Below are positions 1-7,856 of a stretch of 36,620 bases of DNA, piece by piece; within the stretch, counting starts at the first letter, position 1, and each line of letters starts with the position of its first letter. Where the stretch lies: NCBI GenBank assembly GCA_028278665.1, contig JAQAJI010000017.1, positions 1 through 36,620 on the forward strand, given 5' to 3'. The translations under genes and the position numbers were made by a program. The stretch comes from Candidatus Rariloculus versatilis (GTDB taxonomy: Bacteria > Pseudomonadota > Gammaproteobacteria > Steroidobacterales > Rariloculaceae). The notes below the pieces were generated by a model that was given only the letters and a program-made list of their open reading frames with translations, ran no database searches and was not told the DNA's origin.

Positions 1-154
1 TCTTCATGCTGCTGTTGGGATGTCCAGGCCGTGCGTCGTCGATTCGCTTGATCTGCGTGCCTCCTTCCTCTTCGATGTGGAACCAGGCCCATTTTTCGAT
101 GTTCCCTGAGGCGACCGCATAGGTCACATGGTCGATTTTCTTCAGATAGGACAT
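1..154 (-). CDS. VOC-fold protein, 4-hydroxyphenylpyruvate dioxygenase-like (partial, N-terminus only)
   Basis: This gene is absent from the ORF track because it runs off the left edge. Reading the minus strand from an ATG at 154 gives 51 codons beginning MSYLKKIDHVTYAV, with no stop before base 1. An IDHV opening is typical of the first beta strand of vicinal-oxygen-chelate proteins, where the His is usually a metal ligand. The following WAWFHIEEEGG stretch reminds me of HPPD-like VOC proteins, but the fragment is too short to fix a substrate. A GGGAG ribosome-binding site lies about 8 bases upstream. The gene is divergent from the Lrp-type regulator at 295, with 140 bp between them, so the regulator may control it; an amino-acid-related (aromatic) role would fit, but that is inference. 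Confidence 0.6.
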   Translation of the reverse strand, partial: MSYLKKIDHVTYAVASGNIEKWAWFHIEEEGGTQIKRIDDARPGHPNSSMK

Positions 155-254
155 ATCAAATCTCCCACAGTGGCTGCTTCCGGAACCAGTTTACTCCTGT
201 GGGCGACTGAAGTGACTGCAAAATACTGCGTGTCATGCAACTGTAACGCATGAA

Positions 255-266
255 ATAGTACACTAT
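255..266. promoter_or_regulatory. Short palindrome in the VOC/lrp divergent region
   Basis: ATAGT-AC-ACTAT is a perfect inverted repeat of 5-bp arms with a 2-bp spacer, lying 28 bp before the Lrp-type start codon. It overlaps a possible -10 (TACACT, 259-264), although no good -35 accompanies it. Lrp/AsnC regulators often bind short palindromes in their own divergent promoter, so this is a candidate operator. A 5-bp arm can occur by chance. Confidence 0.3.
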
Positions 267-294
267 CCACTCTCTTACGACGGATACATGCACC

Positions 295-708
295 ATGGAC
301 AAATTCGACGCAGCGATACTCGATGCCCTTCAAGGGAACGCACGCATGAGTTGGGTGCGGCTCGCTGAACGCATCAACCTGTCGACCAGTGCCTGTCAAC
401 GACGCGTCGAAGCGTTGCAGAGGAAGGGCGTGATCGAAGGCTTCACGATACGTCTGAACGAGAAAGCGCTGGGACACAACGTCAAGGCGTTCGTAGCGGT
501 AACCGTCGATCGCCAGAACCCGGAGCTCGCTCACGAGTTTCGTCGTTGGGTGAATGGTCAAACACTGGTCACGACCTGCCACATGATTTCCGGAGAAGTG
601 GTGGCAAGCGACCTTGAAGCATTCGGGCAGTTTCTCGACTCGGAACTCCTGGCACTTGCGTCCGTGAAGGACGCCACTTCATCCATTGTGCTCGGCCGAG
701 TCAAATAG
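295..708 (+). CDS. Lrp/AsnC-family transcriptional regulator with shortened RAM domain
   Basis: The 137-residue protein has the Lrp/AsnC layout. An N-terminal winged helix-turn-helix (about residues 3-50, DKFDAAILDALQ through LSTSACQRRVEALQRKGVIEGF) precedes a C-terminal RAM effector domain ending in SSIVLGRVK. Family members are usually 150-160 residues. The shortfall is concentrated at residues 100-103: after the conserved SGE the sequence goes directly to VVASDLEAF, where relatives normally have about six more residues of the type xDYLLR that form a core strand and part of the ligand pocket. The regulator is divergent from the VOC gene at the left edge and is presumably its regulator. The effector ligand cannot be told from sequence, and the pocket may be altered. 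Confidence 0.88.
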   Translation: MDKFDAAILDALQGNARMSWVRLAERINLSTSACQRRVEALQRKGVIEGFTIRLNEKALGHNVKAFVAVTVDRQNPELAHEFRRWVNGQTLVTTCHMISGEVVASDLEAFGQFLDSELLALASVKDATSSIVLGRVK

Positions 709-737
709 CAAGAGCCGCGCCTCGCGACTTTCCAAAG

Positions 738-767
738 TTGAAATCTCCGGTCAGAGGTGAATATAAT
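738..767 (+). promoter_or_regulatory. Sigma70-type promoter for the H-NS-like gene
   Basis: TTGAAA (738-743), an 18-bp spacer and a perfect TATAAT (762-767) lie 44 bp upstream of the H-NS-like ATG. This is the closest match to a consensus housekeeping promoter that I found in this GC-rich window, and the -10 sits in a locally AT-rich stretch. It suggests strong constitutive expression, as expected for a nucleoid protein. Confidence 0.7.
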
Positions 768-811
768 TTTTATGACGCTCCCAAAACCCCACAGCGAGGA
801 GATAAGCGATC

Positions 812-1234
812 ATGTCAGTGCTCGACGAACTTGCGAGGTCACGCGTAAAAGCCAAAGCCGCCGCCAACAAACTCGAAATTTCCGTGCTCAAGAAGCTTAT
901 CGAATCCTTGAACATAGCATTGGAAGCGCAGGTAAAACGCGCGAAAGAAAAGGCGGAGCGCGAAAAACAAGACAAGATACGAAAAATCAATCAATTGCTG
1001 GCCGAGAGCGGTCTTTCCCTTGCCGACCTCCAGAAGCCCGCGCCAAAACGCAGGCGCCGCAGGACGAAGCAGCGTCGCGTAGGCAAGCGCCGCAAGGTTG
1101 CGCCGAAATACAGGTTGGTCATCGACGGCAAGGAACACCTCTGGAGCGGCCGCGGCCGCGCACCGCTCGTGTTCGCCGACTATTTTACCCAGGGCGGAAG
1201 CCGGGAAAGCGGGGAGATGGCCAAGGAGTCCTAG
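812..1234 (+). CDS. H-NS family DNA-binding protein
   Basis: The protein has 140 residues. Residues 1-70 are a charged, helix-rich segment (VKRAKEKAEREKQDKIRKINQLL) suited to coiled-coil oligomerisation, as in H-NS. A very basic linker (KRRRRRTKQRRVGKRRK) follows. The C-terminal domain carries the hallmark KYR...WSGRGRAP motif, whose RGR inserts into the minor groove of AT-rich DNA. The start is fixed by a GAGGAG about 10 bases upstream and the promoter at 738-767. Its likely role is nucleoid organisation and silencing of AT-rich or foreign DNA. The linker is far more arginine-rich than in E. coli H-NS and recalls the MvaT/Bv3F-like spread of the family, but the SGRGR core is clear. The 3' end faces the DUF6152 gene with a 21-bp gap. 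Confidence 0.88.
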   Translation: MSVLDELARSRVKAKAAANKLEISVLKKLIESLNIALEAQVKRAKEKAEREKQDKIRKINQLLAESGLSLADLQKPAPKRRRRRTKQRRVGKRRKVAPKYRLVIDGKEHLWSGRGRAPLVFADYFTQGGSRESGEMAKES

Positions 1235-1255
1235 GGGCCAGGGACCCGCCGGGAG

Positions 1256-1675
1256 CTAGTCTCCTCTGCTCGAGCCCGCGACCATTCTCTGGGCGGTTGC
1301 GGTCATTATGATCGTTTCTGCATTGGCGAGCGGGCTGCCGTCTCGCGCAAGACTGCCTTCGACGGAAATCTCGTCGCCCGGCTTCAGCGAATCGCGTTTC
1401 CAGCCCAGGCGCAGCAGGGAATTCGGCCCGCCCATCTCGAGAGCCCAGTTCACGACTTCACCGCTTTCTTCGTCCGCGACATCGATGTAGATGAAAATGT
1501 GCGGATTGGTCCACTCGACCCTCGTAACCGTGCCCATCAATTCGACCGGCTGCGTATCGTCATATTGAGCCGGAAACGAATGATGTGCATACGTGGGCAG
1601 CGCGGCCGCGAGCACGATCGCAATTGACGCAACCAGGGTGGCCCGGATGGGAATTCCTGCGGTGATCGTCTTCAT
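1256..1675 (-). CDS. DUF6152-family secreted protein
   Basis: The 139-residue protein has an N-terminal signal peptide (about residues 1-30, hydrophobic core TLVASIAIVLAAALPTYA) followed directly by HHSFPAQYDDTQPVEL. The mature part carries the pattern GTVTRVEWTNPHIFIYIDV and a closing small beta-barrel-like region (LKPGDEISVEGSLARDGSPLANAETI), which is the recognisable shape of DUF6152 proteins. It is probably periplasmic, and its function is unknown. A GAGG ribosome-binding site precedes the ATG. It lies downstream of the 1870-2745 gene on the same strand, separated by 194 bp that include an inverted-repeat-bounded insert. The gene at 33623 carries the same domain fused to a second part, so the two neighbours here likely work together. 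Confidence 0.75.
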   Translation of the reverse strand: MKTITAGIPIRATLVASIAIVLAAALPTYAHHSFPAQYDDTQPVELMGTVTRVEWTNPHIFIYIDVADEESGEVVNWALEMGGPNSLLRLGWKRDSLKPGDEISVEGSLARDGSPLANAETIIMTATAQRMVAGSSRGD

Positions 1676-1738
1676 TTTGGCGTCCTCGGGCTATATTGAT
1701 TTCACGGCCAAGATACTCAAGTCGGTCTGGGTCAGCTT

Positions 1739-1870
1739 GCAGGCTGTTGAAATTCGATTCACCGAGCCACATGTAGAGCCAGATTTGCTCCTGACGCGTT
1801 GATTTCCGGTTGGCGAATTCTCCGACATGGCGCTTGAAATGCCCACGGCGAAAGTTTTTCAACAGCCTGC
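1739..1870. mobile_element. Small non-autonomous element (MITE-like or IS remnant) with 14-bp terminal inverted repeats
   Basis: GCAGGCTGTTGAAA at 1739-1752 and its exact reverse complement TTTCAACAGCCTGC at 1857-1870 bound a 132-bp segment with no recognisable gene. GGCTGTTGAAAAA-type ends resemble insertion-sequence termini that I associate with proteobacterial chromosomes, but I cannot name the family. No target-site duplication is evident (flanks ...AGCTT and TAGAAC...). The right end overlaps the last base of the stop codon of the 1870-2745 gene, so insertion may have reshaped that gene's end and separated it from the DUF6152 gene. Confidence 0.5.
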
Positions 1871-2745
1871 TAGAACGGCAATCCCATGCGCTCGACGAAC
1901 TGCTCGTTTTCCAGGCAGACTTCGTCGATCAATTCCGCGTCGATAACAATACGCTGCCTTAGCGTGACCGACCAGGGGTCCGTGTAGGCCCTCGGATCAT
2001 CGACAGTTATCTTGATATCAAGGTGACCGAAATCCGGGCGCCTGATTTCCTCCCTGACGCTGTCCGTCTCGGTCACCACGCTTCCGTTGCAGTCAATCCA
2101 GGTATCGTCCCGAATGCCGATCGTATCGATCACCAGAGTATCTGCGTCCCACTGCGCCGATGAAAATCCCTGCCACGATGGCGTCGGGTCGTCGGGCAAG
2201 TCCCGCCCGTCGACGAATACCTGCCGGTAGCCGGCGTTCATTTCGTTGAGTACGACGAGAAGCCCCGGCGTGTGCACGAACTTCAGCATATGCGGAAGCC
2301 CGTAGGCGCGAATGAAATTATCGGGCAGGCAGCGAATGTGCGGATCGTCAATCGCCTTGTTGTTGGTGCGTTCCGCAACGATGGGCAATTGCCAGTCCTG
2401 GTAGGGCAAACCGTTCGGCATGTCCGCGCCCATGTCCTCCATGAAGCGAGAGGACCCCAGGTTGAACCCGTCACTGGGCGATTCCTCGCCCTCGGGCGTG
2501 TTATCGGAAATCCAGATACCTGACAGATCGGGCCTGCCATCCGGCATGCGCGGCGCCGGGGCCGTCATGTTCACCGAGCCGTCGGCCCGGCGCGGCACGT
2601 CTGCCGTGGGAAAACCGATCCACTGCGCGGCGGAAGGCGTCGCGAGCAGCGCGGTCGCGAGCGCGGCCGTCGACACGAAAACAAATGGTAAATGGCGTCG
2701 CTCCGGTCGCGGCAACCCGGATTGAAATTCGTACAAATCCAGCAT
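1870..2745 (-). CDS. Secreted protein of the 'GRPDLSGIW' type, function unknown
   Basis: The 291-residue protein starts with a long signal sequence (hydrophobic core about residues 20-40, ending TPSAAQ). MPDGRPDLSGIW follows at about residues 67-78, a motif common in uncharacterised secreted proteins of environmental bacteria. Further conserved-looking pieces are CLPDNFIRAYGLP, VFVDGRDLPDD and WDADTLVIDTIGI, and the protein ends in an acidic segment (ELIDEVCLENEQ). The latter half matches the layout of the C-terminal half of the 33623-34636 protein. A GGAG lies upstream of the ATG. The stop codon touches the terminal repeat of the 1739-1870 element, yet the length looks near complete. No enzymatic motif is visible; it is probably a periplasmic partner of the neighbouring DUF6152 protein. 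Confidence 0.65.
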   Translation of the reverse strand: MLDLYEFQSGLPRPERRHLPFVFVSTAALATALLATPSAAQWIGFPTADVPRRADGSVNMTAPAPRMPDGRPDLSGIWISDNTPEGEESPSDGFNLGSSRFMEDMGADMPNGLPYQDWQLPIVAERTNNKAIDDPHIRCLPDNFIRAYGLPHMLKFVHTPGLLVVLNEMNAGYRQVFVDGRDLPDDPTPSWQGFSSAQWDADTLVIDTIGIRDDTWIDCNGSVVTETDSVREEIRRPDFGHLDIKITVDDPRAYTDPWSVTLRQRIVIDAELIDEVCLENEQFVERMGLPF

Positions 2746-2917
2746 GGGCGCTCCGTTTTGCGGTTACTCGATTGGCGAAACAGTGACCAGCGGCTATCGC
2801 GGGAGGTTAGATCGCGGTACTTTGACCCGTCAAGGCGGGCTTGTCGACCGACGAAGGCGGGCTGCCGGGCAGGGAGCCGGCCGCACCGAATTGAAGAACC
2901 AGGCGGAGGTATCGCCA

Positions 2918-4000
2918 ATGACCAGAAGAACAAAATGGGTGTTTTCACCGCTGCTCGGCGCGGCGTTGGCTGCCTGGACTCCCGCAGTGCCGGCGCAGAG
3001 GGCGTTCAGCGATCCGGACATGCCGCCGACCAACGGGCTGCCGAACCCTTATTCCGACAGACAGATCATGCCTCTGCCCGACGGGCGAAGCTGGGGCTCC
3101 ACGGCCGGCGTCGATGCCGCGAAAGGCCGTGACGACATCTGGGCCATCGACCGCTGCGGGAGCAATGGCTGCGTGGGTTCCGATGTCGATTCCCTGCTGC
3201 ACTACGACGCCGACGGCAACCTCATCGGCCGGATGGGCGCAGGCCTCTTCGCGTTTCCGCACGGCATCCATGTGGACCAGCAAGGCAACGTCTGGGTAAC
3301 CGACCCGCTGCCGCCGGACGGACGGGGCGCCGGCGGAGATGTCGGACAGCAGGTCACGAAGCTCAGCCCGAACGGAGAGATCCTGCTTCAGCTCGGCATG
3401 CTCAAGGTGACCGGCGACGGCCCGAACGAATTCAGCTCCCCGTCCGACGTCGTCGTCGGCGACAACGGCGCCATCTTCGTCGCCGACGGCCACGGCGAGG
3501 GTACCAACGAGCGCATCATGAAGTTCGACAGGAACGGAAACTTCATCATGGCGTGGGGCGAGCCCGGTAACGGCCCGTGCGGCGCCGGCGAATTCTCGAG
3601 CCTGCACGCGCTCGCGATCGATTCTGCCGGAAGGCTCTTCATCGGCGACCGCGACAACAACCGGATCCAGATTTACGACCAGGACGGCAACTACCTCGAT
3701 TGCTGGTACCAGTTCAGCCGCCCGAGCGGCATCTACATCGACGCCGACGACAACCTGTTCGTCGCGGATTCCGAATCCAGGGACGGCGCCGACAACGGCA
3801 TGGATCTCGCCCACCCCGGTTGGCAGCGCGGCATCCGCATCGGCAGCGCCCGTGACGGCGTCGTGAACTATTTCATTCCCGACCCGGAACCCGCCGGCGG
3901 AAGCAGCGCCGCGGAGGGCGTGGCGGCCGTCAACGGCGGAGCCGTCGTCTATGGCGCCGAGGTGGGACCGCGAGCCTTCGTCCGATACGACCGACGCTAG
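2918..4000 (+). CDS. Secreted NHL-repeat beta-propeller protein
   Basis: The 360-residue protein has a signal peptide (MTRRTKWVFSPLLGAALAAWTPAVPAQ) and repeated NHL/SMP-30-like blades: FAFPHGIHVDQQGNVWVTD, FSSPSDVVVGDNGAIFVADG, LHALAIDSAGRLFIGDRDNNRIQIYD and PSGIYIDADDNLFVADS. These form a six-bladed-type propeller like those in peptidyl-alpha-hydroxyglycine lyase-related and other periplasmic proteins. The ORF track begins at 2744, but GGAGG at 2905-2909 and the signal peptide fix the start at 2918. It is divergent from the 1870-2745 gene across 172 bp. Function is unknown; propellers of this kind either bind ligands or act as lactonases or lyases. No catalytic residue set can be assigned from sequence alone. 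Confidence 0.75.
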   Translation: MTRRTKWVFSPLLGAALAAWTPAVPAQRAFSDPDMPPTNGLPNPYSDRQIMPLPDGRSWGSTAGVDAAKGRDDIWAIDRCGSNGCVGSDVDSLLHYDADGNLIGRMGAGLFAFPHGIHVDQQGNVWVTDPLPPDGRGAGGDVGQQVTKLSPNGEILLQLGMLKVTGDGPNEFSSPSDVVVGDNGAIFVADGHGEGTNERIMKFDRNGNFIMAWGEPGNGPCGAGEFSSLHALAIDSAGRLFIGDRDNNRIQIYDQDGNYLDCWYQFSRPSGIYIDADDNLFVADSESRDGADNGMDLAHPGWQRGIRIGSARDGVVNYFIPDPEPAGGSSAAEGVAAVNGGAVVYGAEVGPRAFVRYDRR

Positions 4001-4115
4001 AACGGCAAGTGCGCGGAGCCAACGCTGTCGGCGGCCTGGCGACCGGACGCGACGGCGCCCTGGCTACGTCAAGGTGTAGACTTGCGGCAATAACCTTCTG
4101 TCGAGGGAGATGAAG

Positions 4116-4769
4116 ATGAAAAGGATGGTGCTCGGCCTCGCGGCCATGATGCTCGCGGCACAACTGCAGGCACAGACAGGCGACACCGTCGAAGTGCCGC
4201 CAAACATGACGCTGCTCGCCGGCGGTCAACCCGTCGATCCTTCGCTTCGACGTGACACCGTCGAAGTGCGGCCAAACATGACGCTGCTCGGCAACGACGT
4301 GGTTGAAGTGCAGGCGCTCGGACCCGGCGATACACCGCCGGACTGGAACGGCCAGGACTTCTCGGGCCAGTCGCTCGATTACCCCGAGCTTCTGGCCGAC
4401 AAACCTGCTGTCGTCGTGTTCTGGGCGACCTGGTGCGGCTACTGCCGGGCCTTCATGCCCTACCTCAAGGACATCTCGGCCGACTACGCCGAACACGGCG
4501 TCAGCGTCGTCGCCGTCAACGCCAAGGAGGACGGCGAGGGCAATCCCGAGGAATACGTTCGTGGTCTCGGCTTCGATCCCATCGCGGTGGCCGACGGCGA
4601 CCCCATCGCCAACGCCTGGGGCATCCGTTTCATACCCGGCCTGTTGATTGTGCACGGCGACGGCACGGTGGCATGGCAACGCGACTGGACCGACTTGCCG
4701 GCGGGCCGCACCGTCGCCGAACTCTGGGACGGACAGGTGCGCGAACAACTCGATCGACTGGTGCTCTGA
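4116..4769 (+). CDS. Periplasmic thioredoxin-like (TlpA/redoxin) protein
   Basis: The 217-residue protein has a signal peptide (MKRMVLGLAAMMLAAQLQAQ), a low-complexity linker, and a thioredoxin fold with VVVFWATWCGYCRAFMPYL. The redox pair is C107 and C110 (CGYC). The cis-Pro region is RFIPGLLIV. ATG codons occur at 4110 and 4116; the GAGGGAG at 4103-4109 abuts the first, so 4116 has the better spacing. The linker contains a tandem duplication of DTVEV(P/R)PNMTLL (see the repeat entry), which is absent from ordinary TlpA proteins. It lies 115 bp after the NHL gene on the same strand and may be co-transcribed with it. Its likely job is disulfide reduction or exchange in the periplasm; the partner is unknown. 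Confidence 0.82.
   Translation: MKRMVLGLAAMMLAAQLQAQTGDTVEVPPNMTLLAGGQPVDPSLRRDTVEVRPNMTLLGNDVVEVQALGPGDTPPDWNGQDFSGQSLDYPELLADKPAVVVFWATWCGYCRAFMPYLKDISADYAEHGVSVVAVNAKEDGEGNPEEYVRGLGFDPIAVADGDPIANAWGIRFIPGLLIVHGDGTVAWQRDWTDLPAGRTVAELWDGQVREQLDRLVL
4182..4289 (+). repeat. 72-bp-period tandem duplication inside the redoxin gene
   Basis: The 36-nt unit at 4182-4217 recurs at 4254-4289 with a single C-to-G difference, giving an exact 72-bp period. It encodes DTVEVPPNMTLL and DTVEVRPNMTLL in the linker between signal peptide and thioredoxin domain. Near identity at the DNA level points to a recent duplication. Confidence 0.9.
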
Positions 4770-4892
4770 GACTCGGCAGCCGGCGGCGCAAGTCGCACTG
4801 CATGCGACCGACGGCTTATCCTGCCTGTCCGCGTACCCGGTCGCTCGAACGCACCTGCTATCTCCTCACTCGGCGCGGCGGCTCGCTGCGCC

Positions 4893-5615
4893 TCAGCGTC
4901 TCGACCCGCTGCGATACGCCTGAGCGAGTACTCGCCAGCCTTCGCCGTCGAAGCGTCCGCCTCGTTCGCGCGCGACTTTCCTGAGCGAACGCTCAAGTCT
5001 CGACATTCCGGCCTGCGGCCAGGCGCCCGGCGCCCTGAGTCGCGCATTGTCAAAGTCGACGAGATACACGCCGCCTGCCACGGCGATCAGGATGTTGTGC
5101 GCATTGAGGTCGCGATGCTCGACGCCCACATCGTGGAATCGCCGCAGCGTGGCGCCGATCGCCGCCCAGCATTCGGTATCCGGTTCGCCGTCGCCAAGTT
5201 GCGCCGCCAGCGTGCGCGTATCCGGCAGGTATTCGGTCACGATGTCCGCCCGGTAGACGGGACCCTCGCGGACGGCTCGCGCCGCAACCGGCCGCGGCAC
5301 GGGCAGGCCGGCGCCGTGCAGGCGTTCCAGCAAGCGCCACTCGCGCACCGAGCGTGTCCGTTCCCAACCGGTCCAGACATAACGGTCGTCGACGAAGCGC
5401 GCGACGAATCCGCCGCGGTGATAGTGACGCAGCACCCAGCTTTCCGGCCCGCGATCGAGCCTGAGCACCACGCCGCGCTCCTGCGTGCTGCCGAGCGGCG
5501 CCCCGTGCCGTCGCCAGTGCTCGCGGTCGAACCACACCGGATCGTAGTCCGGCCCGATTTGGGCGTCGTGGAGCGCGAATAGCCCGGACGCCTGGTGGAT
5601 CACGGCGTCAACCAT
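4893..5615 (-). CDS. kdkA: 3-deoxy-D-manno-octulosonic acid (Kdo) kinase
   Basis: The 240-residue protein belongs to the WaaP/KdkA lipopolysaccharide kinase fold. Visible motifs are WVLRHYHRGGFVARF in the nucleotide-binding lobe, the DIVTEYLPDTRTL hinge region, the catalytic loop VEHRDLNAHNILI, and the metal-binding VYLVDFDNARLR. KdkA phosphorylates the Kdo residue of the LPS inner core on the cytoplasmic side of the inner membrane. The ORF track starts at a GTG at 5642; the ATG at 5615 matches the family's usual N-terminus better and gives an 8-nt overlap with the waaF stop, so I prefer it. No strong Shine-Dalgarno is visible, which fits translational coupling. It is the last gene of the hldD-waaF-kdkA run. 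Confidence 0.88.
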   Translation of the reverse strand: MVDAVIHQASGLFALHDAQIGPDYDPVWFDREHWRRHGAPLGSTQERGVVLRLDRGPESWVLRHYHRGGFVARFVDDRYVWTGWERTRSVREWRLLERLHGAGLPVPRPVAARAVREGPVYRADIVTEYLPDTRTLAAQLGDGEPDTECWAAIGATLRRFHDVGVEHRDLNAHNILIAVAGGVYLVDFDNARLRAPGAWPQAGMSRLERSLRKVARERGGRFDGEGWRVLAQAYRSGSRR

Positions 5616-6678
5616 CGGCCGCAACGCGCGACTGACCCACACCGGGATTGCCGCCGCCGGCCGCGACAGCGTTGATCGCCGCCTCGAAAACCGCGTCGAC
5701 CGCGATCCCCTGCAGGCAGTTCAGGTGCTTGAGCGGACACTGCCGTTCGAAGCACGGGCTGCATTCGAGGTTCAGGTAGCAGACGGTCTTCGCATCGGTC
5801 AGCGGCGGCGTGAAATCGGGCGACGTCGACCCGTAGATTGCGACCACGTGCGCGCCAACCGCTGCGGCGATGTGCATGAGCCCGGAATCGTTGCTGACGG
5901 CGGCCACGGCGGCGCCGAGCAGATCGACCGCATCCACGAGCGTCGTCGCGCCGCAGAGATTGTGCACGTTCGGATCCGGCGCCAGCTCCCCGATCTGCTC
6001 GCCGAGCGGCTTTTCGGCCGCGGAACCCAGCACCCAGACCGCCGCGCCAGCCTGGGCAAGCCGTTCGGCGAGTGTGCCAAAGTTCTCGATCGGCCAGCGC
6101 TTGGCCGGACCATACTCAGCACCGGGCAAGAGCGCGACGACGGGCCGGTCCGAGACCAGCCCGAGACGCTCTGCAAGCGCGCGCCGGTTCTCGGCGTCGA
6201 CGGCGAGCTTCGGCTGCTGCACGCGCGGCCGCTCGCCCGTATCCGGCGAACCGAGCGCGACATACCTCAATACCGTTCCGTCGAGCCGGTCCGTATCGAG
6301 TTTCCGCATGTCGTTGATGAGCCCGAACCGCCATTCCCCGCGGAATCCCGTGCGTACGGGTACGCGGGCAAAGTACGGCACGAGTGCGGCCTTGAGCGAT
6401 CGCGGCAGCACGATCGCCCGCTCGTAGCGCTCCGCGCGCAGGCACAGCCCGAGCGCGCGCCGCTTGGCGAACCCGAGTTCGCCGTGCGCGACATCGATCT
6501 CGATGGCGCGAGCCACCTCCGGCATGCGTCCGAGCAGCGGCAGCGACCAGCCTGGAGCAAGCACGTGAATCTCGACGTCCGGACGGCGCACCGCGAGATC
6601 CCGGTAAAGCGACTGAGCCATGACCATGTCGCCGACCCAGGCGGGGCCCACGACCAGGAGCTTGCTTGCCGCGTTCAC
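5608..6678 (-). CDS. waaF: ADP-heptose--LPS heptosyltransferase II
   Basis: The 356-residue protein is a family 9 glycosyltransferase. The N-terminus [20 protein letters not shown] is the classic WaaF opening. The C-terminal domain has [18 protein letters not shown] and the [32 protein letters not shown] segment that binds ADP-heptose. A Cys-rich tail ([17 protein letters not shown]) is also usual for WaaF. The enzyme adds the second heptose to the LPS inner core. Its start overlaps the hldD stop by 4 nt (ATGA), and its end overlaps kdkA. Confidence is high. Confidence 0.95.
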   Translation of the reverse strand: MNAASKLLVVGPAWVGDMVMAQSLYRDLAVRRPDVEIHVLAPGWSLPLLGRMPEVARAIEIDVAHGELGFAKRRALGLCLRAERYERAIVLPRSLKAALVPYFARVPVRTGFRGEWRFGLINDMRKLDTDRLDGTVLRYVALGSPDTGERPRVQQPKLAVDAENRRALAERLGLVSDRPVVALLPGAEYGPAKRWPIENFGTLAERLAQAGAAVWVLGSAAEKPLGEQIGELAPDPNVHNLCGATTLVDAVDLLGAAVAAVSNDSGLMHIAAAVGAHVVAIYGSTSPDFTPPLTDAKTVCYLNLECSPCFERQCPLKHLNCLQGIAVDAVFEAAINAVAAGGGNPGVGQSRVAADG

Positions 6679-7622
6679 GACCTGCCGTGGATCGCGTCCA
6701 GATACGCGGCGACCCCGGTTTCGACGTCGAGGAAGCGTTCCTTGTAACCGGCCGTGCGCAGCGCACCGATATCAGCCTCGGTAAAGCTCTGATAAGCGGA
6801 CTGAAGCTCCTCCGGAAACGCGATGTAGCGGATGGACCCGCTGCCGTGCCACGCGATCACGGCCCGGGCCACGTCATTGAAGCTCGCGCTCCGTCCTGTC
6901 CCCACATTGAAGACGCCGCTGACTTCGGGGTGCTCGAGCAGCCAGAGGTTGACCTTGACGACGTCGTCGACGTGGACGAAATCCCTGCGCTGCTCGCCCG
7001 CCTCGTAGCCGCCGCTGCCCTCGAACAGGCGAAGTTCGCCGGTCTGCGCAAGCTGCCGGTCCCAGTGCTGCGCCACGCTCGCCATCGGCCCCTTGTGCGC
7101 CTCGCCCGGACCGTAGACGTTGAAGTAGCGCAGTCCTGCGACCTGCGATCCCGCCTCCTCCAATCGCTGGCGAACGTAGCGGTCGAACAGCAGCTTCGAG
7201 TAGCCATAGACGTTGACGGGACGCTCGGCGGCGGCGTTGTCCTCGGCGAACTCGCCGCTCGTACCATAGACCGCGGCGGAGGAGGCGTAGATCAGCGGCA
7301 CACGCTCGGCGAGGCAATACTCGAGGAGATCGACGCAGTAGCGGTAGTTCGTCTCCATCATGAAGCGCCCGTCCCACTCCGTCGTCACCGAGCAGGCTCC
7401 CTGATGAAACACGGCGTCGGGACGCGTCGCCAGGCCGCGGCGCAGGCGTTCGGCGAACTCATCCTTGTCCTGATAGTCGCTGATTCGGCAATCGACGAGG
7501 TTGGCAAATTTGCGTCCGTCGGTCAGATCGTCGACGCAAACGACATCATCGATGCCGCAGCGGTTGAGGCCGCGTATCAAGTTGCAGCCGATGAAACCTG
7601 CGCCCCCGGTTACGACGATCAC
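6675..7622 (-). CDS. hldD: ADP-L-glycero-D-manno-heptose 6-epimerase
   Basis: This short-chain dehydrogenase-type epimerase has the Rossmann motif [15 protein letters not shown] at its N-terminus, the family signature [15 protein letters not shown], the catalytic [13 protein letters not shown] (YxxxK), and [18 protein letters not shown]. It makes ADP-L-glycero-D-manno-heptose, the donor used by WaaF next door. The ORF track starts at a GTG at 7649; family proteins begin directly at M(I/V)xVTGG, so I place the start at the GTG at 7622, giving 315 residues. An AGGG precedes it at suitable distance. The run hldD-waaF-kdkA forms an overlapping LPS-core operon. Confidence 0.94.
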   Translation of the reverse strand: MIVVTGGAGFIGCNLIRGLNRCGIDDVVCVDDLTDGRKFANLVDCRISDYQDKDEFAERLRRGLATRPDAVFHQGACSVTTEWDGRFMMETNYRYCVDLLEYCLAERVPLIYASSAAVYGTSGEFAEDNAAAERPVNVYGYSKLLFDRYVRQRLEEAGSQVAGLRYFNVYGPGEAHKGPMASVAQHWDRQLAQTGELRLFEGSGGYEAGEQRRDFVHVDDVVKVNLWLLEHPEVSGVFNVGTGRSASFNDVARAVIAWHGSGSIRYIAFPEELQSAYQSFTEADIGALRTAGYKERFLDVETGVAAYLDAIHGRS

Positions 7623-7856
7623 TGAACCCTGCCCTGCCGCCACTGCCACGGCTCGACTTCATTGTAGAGTTCGAGAGAACTCCCGGCCATGACACCGGCC
7701 TGTCCGACGAGAAACCGGCCCGAACGGCGGTGACGCGAAATACGGGCCGACAACTTGCGGATCAGCAGCTGCGTGTGGTGTTCGCCACCGCAATAACCGC
7801 GGGCGAGGTTGACGTGGCGAAGCACGGTCCCGCTGGCGAACACCGCGCGCGTGACG

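Noticed and set aside
4792-4808. GTCGCA-CTGCA-TGCGAC hairpin after the redoxin gene as a terminator
   Set aside because: Six-bp stem with no following T run; too weak to call.
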